The translations under genes were made by a program, and so were the position numbers. This document shows, in pieces, positions 52,911 through 62,223 of a stretch of DNA of 64,000 bases. The stretch comes from PFJX01 sp031426735. Its GTDB lineage: Bacteria; Pseudomonadota; Gammaproteobacteria; Burkholderiales; Thiobacillaceae. Numbering within the stretch: the stretch's first letter is position 1; the number at the start of each line of letters is the position of its first letter. The notes beneath the pieces are model-generated. The model was given only the letters and a program-made list of their open reading frames with translations, was not told the origin of the DNA and searched no databases. The stretch is taken from NCBI GenBank assembly GCA_031426735.1, contig JASJPK010000048.1:62001-126000 (forward strand). Direction: 5' to 3'.

Positions 52911-53549
52911 TCAGCGCGGATCGAACAAGGCGTGCTCGATGGCGTAATGGATCAGGTCGGCGTTGCTCGACATACGCATCTTTTGCAGGATGCGCGCCTT
53001 GTGGGTGCTGATGGTCTTGACGCTGACGCAGAGCGTGTCGGCGATGGCGGTGACGTTCCTGCCGGCCACGAGCAATTCGAAAATCTGGTATTCGCGGTCG
53101 GACAACTGCGTGTGCGAGGCCTCGTCCTGCGGTACGCCGTAATCCATGGCGATGCGCTCGGCCACGGCCGGTGTGATGAAGGCGCCGCCGGCGGCTACTT
53201 TGCGGATGGCGCTGACCAGTTGTTCCGGCGCGCTTTCCTTGGTCAGGTAGCCCTTGGCACCGGCTTTCATGGCGCGTACCGCGTATTGCTCTTCCTGATG
53301 CATGGTCAGTACCAGGATCGGCAATTTCGGTTTTTCGGCCTTGATCAGCTTGATCAGTTCGATGCCGCTGCGGCCCGGCATCGACATGTCGAGCACCAGC
53401 ACGTCGAAGTCCGATTCGCCCACCAGCTTCAGCGTTTCGCTGCCATCGGCCGCTTCGGCGACGACCTGGAAATCCACTTCTTCGCTGAGCAGTTGCTTGA
53501 GGCCACGGCGTACGATCAGGTGGTCGTCGGCGAGTGCGATACGGATCAT
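52911..53549 (-). CDS. NarL/FixJ-type response regulator
   Basis: A 212-residue regulator: receiver (1-120) with DDH at beta1, Asp54 in VLVLDMSMPG, Thr in LVLTMHQ and Lys in KGYLTKES; LuxR-type HTH (about 145-205) with LSDREYQIFELLVAGRNVTAIA and VSVKTISTHKARI. All phospho-transfer residues are intact. The ATG overlaps the stop of the REC-kinase gene (ATGA), so that kinase is the probable donor. The promoter targets are unknown. Confidence 0.95.
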   Translation of the reverse strand: MIRIALADDHLIVRRGLKQLLSEEVDFQVVAEAADGSETLKLVGESDFDVLVLDMSMPGRSGIELIKLIKAEKPKLPILVLTMHQEEQYAVRAMKAGAKGYLTKESAPEQLVSAIRKVAAGGAFITPAVAERIAMDYGVPQDEASHTQLSDREYQIFELLVAGRNVTAIADTLCVSVKTISTHKARILQKMRMSSNADLIHYAIEHALFDPR

Positions 53550-54634
53550 GGCAGCCTGCTTTCTGGGGTGAGTGGAATGGATGCCTCGACGCTGACGCCG
53601 CCGTTCGGCACGCTGTGCAGGTCGAGCCTGCCGCCGAGTGCCTGGGCGCGCTCGCGCATGCCGAGCAGGCCGTAGTGGCCTGCGCCGGCAGGTGCGGCGG
53701 GCAGGCCGCGGCCGTTGTCCCGCACCGTGATGGCGAGGCTGTCGTTGCGCACGCCGACGAAGACATGAATCGTGCTGGCTTCGGCGTGGCGGGAGACGTT
53801 GGTCAGGCATTCCTGCACGATGCGAAACGCGGCGGTGGCCAGCGTGTCGGCAATCTCATGCTCGTCGAGCGCGAAGGCCAGTTCGCAATGGATCGCCGTA
53901 TTGCGGCGGCCGAATTCTTCCGCCAACCATTCGACGGCGGCCTTCAGGCCGAGGTCGTCGAGCATGACCGGACGCAGGTCGGAGGAAATGCGCCGCACGG
54001 CGGCGATGGTGTCGTCGATCAGCAACTTCATGTTGTCGAGCTTGTGGTCGACGCCGGCCGCCTCGCTGCTCTGCCAGCGGTTGCGCAGCCAGGACACGTC
54101 GATCTTGAGCGCGGTGAGCATCTGGCCGAGTTCGTCGTGCAGTTCGCGTGCGATGTGCGTGCGCTCGTCTTCGCGCACGCTTTGCAGGTGGCTGGACAGC
54201 GCGCGCAGTTGCAAGCGGGATGCGACCAGTTCCTGCGTCGCCCGGAAATGGGCGCGGCGCGTTTCCGCCTCGCGCAGCTCGCGTTCGATGGCGGGCGCCA
54301 GCCGTGCCAGGTTGTTCTTCGCCACGAAATCGTGGGCGCCGGCCTTGAGGATGGCGACGGCGGCTTCTTCGCCGATGCAGCCGGAAACGACGATGAAGGG
54401 AATGTCGAACGCGAATGTCTGCAGCATGGCAAGCGCATCTGCGGCGCTGAAGCTGGGCAGGTTGAAATCGGCAATCAGCAGATCCCACGGCGTCCGCTGC
54501 AGCGCATCGCGCAACTCCGCATCGGTTTCGACCCGGCTGGCTTCGATTGCCAGGCCGGCGTCGGCGAGCGCGAGCAGGATCAGTTCTGCGTCATTCTCCG
54601 AGTCCTCGACCAGCAGAAGATGCAGCGGCTGCAT
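53546..54634 (-). CDS. REC-HisKA_3 hybrid sensor kinase (NarX-like core)
   Basis: A 362-residue cytoplasmic protein with a receiver in front of the kinase: REC (1-122) with LVEDSEND, the acceptor Asp in LLIADFNLPSF and Lys in DFVAKNN; then HisKA_3 with the phospho-His in IARELHDELGQM and HATPase_c with DNGRGLP and GHYGLLGMRERA. The layout implies that an upstream kinase phosphorylates the receiver and thereby tunes the output to the coupled NarL regulator. No membrane segment. Confidence 0.95.
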   Translation of the reverse strand: MQPLHLLLVEDSENDAELILLALADAGLAIEASRVETDAELRDALQRTPWDLLIADFNLPSFSAADALAMLQTFAFDIPFIVVSGCIGEEAAVAILKAGAHDFVAKNNLARLAPAIERELREAETRRAHFRATQELVASRLQLRALSSHLQSVREDERTHIARELHDELGQMLTALKIDVSWLRNRWQSSEAAGVDHKLDNMKLLIDDTIAAVRRISSDLRPVMLDDLGLKAAVEWLAEEFGRRNTAIHCELAFALDEHEIADTLATAAFRIVQECLTNVSRHAEASTIHVFVGVRNDSLAITVRDNGRGLPAAPAGAGHYGLLGMRERAQALGGRLDLHSVPNGGVSVEASIPLTPESRLP

Positions 54635-54641
54635 GGTGCGT

Positions 54642-55088
54642 TCAGTGCTGCGGCACGTTGACGTTGAGCACCAGCCAATAGAGTCCGACCTGGCGCACCG
54701 CTTCGCCGAAACGGACGAAATCGACCGGTTTCTGGATGAAGCTGTTGGCGCCCAGGTCGTAGCTGGAGATCAGATCGGATTCCTCGCGGCTGGTGGTCAT
54801 CACCACGACCGGAATGTATTTTGTGTGGGCGTCGGCGCGGATGCGTTGCAATACTTCGTGGCCATCGACCTTGGGCAGCTTGAGGTCGAGCAGGATCAGT
54901 TGCGGCATGTCGGTAAGATCGCGCGTCGCGTAGCGGCCGCTGCCGAACAGGTATTCGAGCGCTTCCTCGCCATCGCGTACCACCACGAGTTCGTTGGCGA
55001 CATGGCTTTCCTCGAACGCCAGCCGCGTCAGTTCTTCATCGTCCGGGTTGTCCTCGACGAGAAGAATGGTCTTGTCCTTGTATCTCAA
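54642..55088 (-). CDS. Stand-alone Rcp1-type response regulator
   Basis: A 148-residue receiver-only protein. The start is a TTG at 55088 that overlaps the TGA of the CHASE kinase (TTGA), read as the only start keeping the full receiver (MRYKDKTILLVEDNPDDEEL); no ATG is available at the N terminus. Phospho-acceptor Asp68 is in LILLDLKLPKVDG, the Thr in VVVMTTSREE and Lys in SFIQKPVDF. The Rcp1 family mediates phosphotransfer from phytochrome-like PAS-GAF kinases, matching the upstream gene. Confidence 0.92.
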   Translation of the reverse strand: MRYKDKTILLVEDNPDDEELTRLAFEESHVANELVVVRDGEEALEYLFGSGRYATRDLTDMPQLILLDLKLPKVDGHEVLQRIRADAHTKYIPVVVMTTSREESDLISSYDLGANSFIQKPVDFVRFGEAVRQVGLYWLVLNVNVPQH

Positions 55089-58000
55089 AACGTCTGCCCC
55101 TGTTCGTCCATGATGTCGCTGATTTCGTCGTCCCGCGCCGGATCGCGTTGCGGCAACGTAAACCAGAACGTCGCGCCGTTGCCCTTTTCTCCCGTCGCGC
55201 CGACGCGGCCGTGATGGCGCAGGATAACCCGCTGCACGGTGGCAAGACCGATGCCGGTTCCTTCGAAGTCTCGCTCGCTGTGCAGGCGCTGGAATACCTG
55301 GAACAGCTTTTTCGCATAGGCGTTGTCGAAGCCGGCGCCGTTGTCGCGGACGAAATATACCCATTCGTTTTCCTGTACGCGGCTACCGAATTCGATTTCG
55401 GCATTTTCGCGGTGACGGGTGAATTTCCAGGCGTTGCCGAGCAGGTTGTCGAGCACCACACGCAGCAGACCGGGATCGCCGAAAACGTGCAGGTCGGGTT
55501 GCACTCGGAGCTGGACCTGGCGTTCCGGTGCCGCCCGCTGCAAATCCTGCAGCAGCGCCACGGCCAGCGTCGACAGGTCGACTTCCTGCCGCCGCAAGGG
55601 GCCGCGCGTCATCCGCGACAGTTGCAGCAGGTCGTCGATCAGTTCGCCCATGCGCTGGCTGGCGCGGCGCACCCGGCCGAGATAGTCGCGGCCGGTGTCG
55701 TCCAGCGCGTCGGCATAGCGCTGCAGCAGCACCTGGCTGAAACCGTCGATGCTGCGCAGCGGCGCGCGCAGATCGTGGGAAACGGAATAGCTGAAGGATT
55801 CCAGTTCCTTGTTGGCCACTTCGAGTTCGCGCGTGCGCTGCCGCACACGTTGTTCGAGCTGCTCGTTGAGCTGGCGCAGATCGTCTTCCGCTTTCTGGCG
55901 GCGTTCTGCCTCGTCATGGGCATTCATCGCGAACGAGACATCTTCGGTGAGGTCGTCGAGCAACGCGACCACGGCGGCGGAGAAATAGCCCGGTGTCGGC
56001 GCGTAGAGATTGATGGCGCCGACCACTTCGCCGCCGATGCGCACCGGGAACGCCGCCGAGGCGCGGTAGCCGCGCGCCAGCGCCAGTTCGCGCCAGGGCG
56101 CCATGTGCGGATCGTTGGCGATGTCGTCGCAGAGGTAGTGGCGGCCTTCGCGGATCGCCGTGCCGGTCGGGCCGCCGCCCAATGCGCGATCCGCGACGAG
56201 GATGCGCACCTGCTCCAGATAACCGTCTTCGCGCCCCCAGTGGGCATACGGAATCACCCGACCCGCACCGACGCGGCCGGCCCAGGCCATGACGAAGCCG
56301 CCTTCCTCGACGGCGACGCGGCAGATTTCCTCCAGCAGCGGGTCGATCTCGCGGATGCGCACGATGGCCTGGTTGGCGCGGTTGAGCAGCGCGTAAAGAT
56401 GATTGAGGCGGGTCAGCTCGCTTTCCGTCCGCTTGCGCTCGCTGATGTCGTACAGCGTGCTGCGGCTCATCAGGTAGCGCCCCGCCTCGTCGTATGCGGC
56501 GGTTGCGCTCAGCAGTACGGTGAAGGTCGACGCATCCTGGCGTATCAACTCGTATTCCAGGTCGTGCACTTCGCCGTTTGCCTTGAAGCGCGGGTAGTTA
56601 TCCTGAAATAAAGTGCGGCTGGCCGGGGTCAGCAGGTCGGCAAAGGGTTTGCCGATGATTTCCTCGCGGCGATAGCCCAGCCAGTCGAGTTCGGTCTGAT
56701 TGATGCGCACGAAACAGCCGCCGTCATCCAGCGAGTGGTAGCCGCAAGGGGCGTGATGATAGAAGTCGTCGAGTTCGGCCAGCGCGCGTTGCAAGGCTTC
56801 TTTGGCGGCACGGCGAGAGGTGATGTCGAGGAAACTGACGACCACTTCACCGATCTTTCCGGCCGCATCGAGATGCGGAAAGGCATTGACCTGGACCCAC
56901 AACGACGCGGCGGCTTCGTCGCGGGCGATACCCAGTACCACGCCGTGCACAGGCGCCTGGCTGGTCAGGACTCGATGCACCGGATAATCCGCCGCTGCCA
57001 TCGCGCTGCCGTCTTCGTGGCGATAGTGCCAGGCGAACACTGCGCCGCCTTCGCCGGGATTCAATCCGAGCAGGCGGTTGGCCTCCTCATTGGTGTAGCG
57101 GATCGCGCCATCCGCGCCATGTACCACCACGGCTGCCGGTAGATGCGCGAGCAGTTCCTGTTGATAGCGTTCCCGCGCCAGCAACTCGCGGTTCATCTCG
57201 GCCGCCAGTTTGAGTGCGCGGGCGCGGCCATGCAGCAGCAGCCACAGAATCGCCGCCAGCATCAAGCTGCCGATGCTGCCGATGCCGGCAATTGCGAGCA
57301 GCTTCGGCGCCTCGGGCGCGCGTGCCGCGTGCACCAGCACGGTCCAGACACGTCCGCCGATGCGAATCTGCCGCTTGGCCAGATGGCCGCCCGATGGCAC
57401 TTGGGCGAGCCGGCTGATCTTGTCGCTGTCGTACAGCATGTTCGCCGCCGACGGATCGCTGCCGTCGAAAATTTCCAGGTCGAGCGCAGCCGTCTTTTCT
57501 CCGAAATTCTTCTGCAGGATGTTCCGCATCAAGTCGTTCATGCGGAACGGCGCGTAGACCCAGCCAAGCAGGTTGCCGCGGCGTTGCGCGGGGCTGGCGT
57601 GGGCAAGCTGGTTGCGATACACCGGCATGTACATCAGGAAACCCGCCTGAATGTCCGCCTCGGTTTCCTGCCGCAGGGTGACCTTGCCGGAGATTGCGCT
57701 GACGCCTTCCTCCCAGGCGCGCTGCATGGCGACGCGGCGCACCGGATCGGAATACATGTCGTAGCCGAAGGCACGTCGGTTGCGCCAATCGAACGGCTCG
57801 ATATAAACGATGGCGGTGTAGAAATCGCGCGCATCGCCAGGGTGCAGGTCGTATTCCGGAAAGCCTTCGCGCTGGACCTGCTCGATATGGCGCTGCCGCT
57901 CGCGGGCTGGAATCAGCCGGGAAAACCCCACGCCCTGGATGCCAGGGTAGTTCTCCGCCAGGCGCAGTACATCGACATTGGCTTTGAACTCGTTGCGCGT

Positions 58001-58291
58001 GACGTTCTCGGAAGCGGAAAACAAGCCAGCCGTGCCGAGTAACACCTGCTCGTAGGCCCGCATGCGGCCCTCGATGTCTCGGCTGATCTCGGCGACACGG
58101 AAGTCGAATTTCTCCTGTGCGACCTGCACGCTGTCGGAACGGGTGTCATGCCAGACGGCATAGGTAATCCCGAGACCGATCAGCAAGGTCAGCCAGGGTA
58201 GCCAGGTAAGCGGCGGAACATTGGAACTCAGGCGATCAAGTTTCAAACAGCCTCCCTCGGTCGTCGGTTGTTCGGCAGACCGGCGTTTCAT
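55085..58291 (-). CDS. CHASE-PAS-PAS-GAF sensor histidine kinase
   Basis: A 1068-residue membrane kinase; the start MKRRSAEQ is preferred because 12 upstream codons fall on the tRNA terminator side. TM1 (about 25-40), a periplasmic CHASE domain (about 60-300) with EYDLHPGDARDFYTAIVYIEP, TM2 (about 330-350), two PAS domains (about 370-620), GAF (about 630-790, ending AINLYAPTPGYFS), coiled coil, HisKA with SYSVSHDLRAPLRSIDGFSQ and HATPase_c with DNGAGFD and GTGIGLATV. It lacks a receiver and probably passes phosphate to the overlapping Rcp1-type regulator. The ligand is unknown. Confidence 0.93.
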   Translation of the reverse strand: MKRRSAEQPTTEGGCLKLDRLSSNVPPLTWLPWLTLLIGLGITYAVWHDTRSDSVQVAQEKFDFRVAEISRDIEGRMRAYEQVLLGTAGLFSASENVTRNEFKANVDVLRLAENYPGIQGVGFSRLIPARERQRHIEQVQREGFPEYDLHPGDARDFYTAIVYIEPFDWRNRRAFGYDMYSDPVRRVAMQRAWEEGVSAISGKVTLRQETEADIQAGFLMYMPVYRNQLAHASPAQRRGNLLGWVYAPFRMNDLMRNILQKNFGEKTAALDLEIFDGSDPSAANMLYDSDKISRLAQVPSGGHLAKRQIRIGGRVWTVLVHAARAPEAPKLLAIAGIGSIGSLMLAAILWLLLHGRARALKLAAEMNRELLARERYQQELLAHLPAAVVVHGADGAIRYTNEEANRLLGLNPGEGGAVFAWHYRHEDGSAMAAADYPVHRVLTSQAPVHGVVLGIARDEAAASLWVQVNAFPHLDAAGKIGEVVVSFLDITSRRAAKEALQRALAELDDFYHHAPCGYHSLDDGGCFVRINQTELDWLGYRREEIIGKPFADLLTPASRTLFQDNYPRFKANGEVHDLEYELIRQDASTFTVLLSATAAYDEAGRYLMSRSTLYDISERKRTESELTRLNHLYALLNRANQAIVRIREIDPLLEEICRVAVEEGGFVMAWAGRVGAGRVIPYAHWGREDGYLEQVRILVADRALGGGPTGTAIREGRHYLCDDIANDPHMAPWRELALARGYRASAAFPVRIGGEVVGAINLYAPTPGYFSAAVVALLDDLTEDVSFAMNAHDEAERRQKAEDDLRQLNEQLEQRVRQRTRELEVANKELESFSYSVSHDLRAPLRSIDGFSQVLLQRYADALDDTGRDYLGRVRRASQRMGELIDDLLQLSRMTRGPLRRQEVDLSTLAVALLQDLQRAAPERQVQLRVQPDLHVFGDPGLLRVVLDNLLGNAWKFTRHRENAEIEFGSRVQENEWVYFVRDNGAGFDNAYAKKLFQVFQRLHSERDFEGTGIGLATVQRVILRHHGRVGATGEKGNGATFWFTLPQRDPARDDEISDIMDEQGQTF

Positions 58292-58314
58292 GTCGGGCAG
58301 AACGATGCCGACAT

Positions 58315-58343
58315 GAAAAAAAGCCACTCGGAAGCGGCCTTTT
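58315..58343 (-). terminator. Intrinsic terminator after tRNA-Leu
   Basis: On the minus strand, AAAAGGCCGCU pairs with AGUGGCUUUUU (two G-U pairs) around a short loop, followed by a U run. It ends 14 bp after the tRNA CCA and 24 bp before the kinase start. Confidence 0.75.
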
Positions 58344-58356
58344 TCGTTGTTATGTC

Positions 58357-58441
58357 TGGTGCCCGGAACCGGAATCGAACCGGTACGGCTTGCGCCGAGG
58401 GATTTTAAGTCCCTTGTGTCTACCTATTTCACCATCCGGGC
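58357..58441 (-). tRNA. tRNA-Leu (UAA)
   Basis: An 85-nt tRNA including an encoded CCA end. Acceptor stem GCCCGGA pairs with TCCGGGC; the anticodon loop CTTAAAA gives UAA; a long variable arm (CTCGGCGCAAGCCG) is present as expected for Leu; TTCGATTC is the T loop. It is transcribed on the minus strand after dsbA. Confidence 0.96.
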
Positions 58442-58457
58442 GAATCTGGCGGCCAGC

Positions 58458-59087
58458 TTACTTGAGCTTGAGTTCCTGGGCGATCAGCGCATCCATGGTC
58501 TTGAACAGGGCGGGATGTCCGCCGGTCATGTAGGCAGAGGTGGTGTACTTGCCGTTGATGGCGATGGCAGGGACGCCGGTGAGTTTGTAGTCGCGGGTCA
58601 TTTGCTGGGCGCGCATGACTTTGGTGTCGACTGCAAAGCTGTTGTAGGCGTTGGCCAGTTTCTTGCGGTCGACGCCTTTGGTGACGGCCCAGTCGAAGAA
58701 GGTTTCCGGCGGGGTCAGATCCATACCTTGCACGTGATAGGCGTTGAACACTTCGGCATGCAATTTGTTGCTCATGCCGATCGCTTCCAACGCGTAGTAA
58801 GCGCGCGCTGCCGGTGCCCACTTTTCGTTGAGGATGGCGGGAACCCGGATCAGCACGGCATTCTTCGACTTTTTACTGTTCCACGCGTTGAGTTCGGGCT
58901 CCAGGTCGAAGCAATGCGGGCAGCGGTACCAGAAGAACTCGAGAACTTCGATCTGGCCCTTCTTGACGCTGGTTGGTTGCTTGGGCGAAAGCTCGGCGTA
59001 GTCTTTGCCGGCTTCCAGCGCGTGTGTGCTGGGTGCAGCGAAGGAAAGGGCAAGGGTAAGCGCGAGCAGCGTCATCAGCGATTTCAT
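58458..59087 (-). CDS. dsbA: Periplasmic thiol:disulfide oxidoreductase DsbA
   Basis: A 209-residue protein with a signal peptide (1-23), a thioredoxin fold with helical insert, active site CPHC in FFWYRCPHCFDLEPEL, and cis-Pro in LTGVPAIAING. It introduces disulfides into exported proteins, which would serve the many Cys-containing secreted proteins here. The order argS-SPOR-dsbA on one strand is a common betaproteobacterial arrangement. Confidence 0.97.
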   Translation of the reverse strand: MKSLMTLLALTLALSFAAPSTHALEAGKDYAELSPKQPTSVKKGQIEVLEFFWYRCPHCFDLEPELNAWNSKKSKNAVLIRVPAILNEKWAPAARAYYALEAIGMSNKLHAEVFNAYHVQGMDLTPPETFFDWAVTKGVDRKKLANAYNSFAVDTKVMRAQQMTRDYKLTGVPAIAINGKYTTSAYMTGGHPALFKTMDALIAQELKLK

Positions 59088-59103
59088 GGATTCTCCTGGT
59101 CGA

Positions 59104-59754
59104 TCAAGGGGTGTTGGGTTCTTTAAACAGGCGCGGTTCGAAATCGTTCGCGGCGAGGGTATCGAGGTCGCCGAGTGCGTCGTCCTCGCGTTTGTACGGG
59201 CCGGTCCGGATGCGATAGAGCGGACCGCTGCCGCTATCGACTTTCTGCATGGCGACTTGCAGGCCCAGCATGGTCAGGCGGGCTTTCAGCTTGTCGGCGT
59301 CGGCGGGGCTTTTGAGCGCGGCGACCTGGAGCCACCAGACATCTTTGCTCTTCGGCGCCGTTGGTGCCGGCAAGGCTTGCTTGGCCGGTTTGTCGCCGGG
59401 CAGGATGCCGTAGAAGGTGTAATCGACGCGCGGCTTGTTTGTGCTCGGCGCGGCATCGGCGGTCGGCGGCGAATTCGGGGCTTCTTTTGCGGCGGCGGGT
59501 TCGGCTGGCGTAGCGGTTTCCACCGGCGGCGCCGCATCGCGCTGGGCGGATTTTTCGGCCTTGGCAGCGCTGGGCGAAACTTCTTCGGCGGCCTTGAAGG
59601 GGCTGCGGTTGTTGAAGTACCAGGCCAGACCGGCAGCCACGACAAGACCGATCACCAGGCCGATGAATACGCCGGTTAGCAGGTTGCCGCTTTTGCCCTG
59701 TCGCGGCTTCGGTTCGTCGCGCCGCGGATTGCCGGGGGTTTTTCGCGCTGACAC
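59104..59754 (-). CDS. SPOR-domain membrane protein (FtsN/DedD-like)
   Basis: A 216-residue protein: short basic cytoplasmic N terminus, a TM helix (about 26-48, LLTGVFIGLVIGLVVAAGLAW), an Ala/Pro/Lys-rich linker, DYTFYGILPGD and a C-terminal SPOR domain (about 140-210) with WWLQVAALKSPADADKLKARL and YRIRTGPYKREDDA. SPOR domains bind denuded septal peptidoglycan. It directly abuts argS (stop 59755, start 59754), as in many betaproteobacteria. Confidence 0.95.
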   Translation of the reverse strand: MSARKTPGNPRRDEPKPRQGKSGNLLTGVFIGLVIGLVVAAGLAWYFNNRSPFKAAEEVSPSAAKAEKSAQRDAAPPVETATPAEPAAAKEAPNSPPTADAAPSTNKPRVDYTFYGILPGDKPAKQALPAPTAPKSKDVWWLQVAALKSPADADKLKARLTMLGLQVAMQKVDSGSGPLYRIRTGPYKREDDALGDLDTLAANDFEPRLFKEPNTP

Positions 59755-61542
<1,788 letters not shown>

Positions 61543-61740
61543 GGCATACACCTTTAATTGGCGCGGATTATAGCGGCAGCGGGTGCTTTTCCGGCTAGCG
61601 GCGCTTGGCCGGATTGCCGTTACGGCGATGTCCTCCAGTCTAGTCGCCCGCTTTGCGGCAGCCGTGTGATGCCACGCATAGTCGACGCATCGGCCGCAAA
61701 GTTAAGGTGCTGCCTTCCTTGACTTCAGTCGCTACCCATC

Positions 61741-62223
61741 ATGTTTCGCGCCAGTCCCGATGTTTTCGATTTTGTGACGTTGCATTCCGCCAGACAGGCG
61801 AAACCGTGGACGGAAGAAGCCTGCAAGAAACGTTTGCTGGGGAAGCTGCGCGAGATCAAGAAACGGGAGAATCTGACTGTCGCGGCTTATGTCTTGCTCG
61901 ATGACCATGCCCATTTTCTGTTGCGCGCGCCCACCGGCCATTCCTGTTCGACCGTGGTGGAAGCGCTGCAAACCGATTTCCTCGACCTCTGGCGCGAGGC
62001 CTCCGCGCAGTTGCCGGGCCTGGAGCATCGCTCGGTGGTCGGTGCCGAGCAATTGCGCGCGTATCTGGATTTCATCCATTACGAACCGGTGCGGCGAGGC
62101 CTGGTTGAACGCGCCGCCGACTATCGCTGGTCCAGTTTGCCGACCCGCGTAGTGCAAGGGCATTACCCGGAAGACTGGGCGGCGCTGGGGCCGCCTGCCG
62201 CAATCTCGCGCATCATGCGCTGA
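61741..62223 (+). CDS. REP-associated tyrosine transposase (RAYT, Y1/IS200-like)
   Basis: A 160-residue Y1 transposase-like protein. The HUH motif is DDHAHFLL (His-x-His) in AAYVLLDDHAHFLLR, and the catalytic Tyr is in RAYLDFIHYEPVRRGLV; DYRWSS and DWAAL follow, as in RAYTs. The gene is single copy here, has no IS ends, and overlaps the convergent amidase gene by 11 bp, so it behaves as a domesticated gene. RAYTs of this class cut REP hairpins beside a GTAG tetranucleotide; the window has many GTAG-headed REP units (7.7, 16, 24.3-24.7, 29.4, 46, 52.8 kb). The nearest REP is about 9 kb away; no REP flanks the gene itself. Confidence 0.9.
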   Translation: MFRASPDVFDFVTLHSARQAKPWTEEACKKRLLGKLREIKKRENLTVAAYVLLDDHAHFLLRAPTGHSCSTVVEALQTDFLDLWREASAQLPGLEHRSVVGAEQLRAYLDFIHYEPVRRGLVERAADYRWSSLPTRVVQGHYPEDWAALGPPAAISRIMR

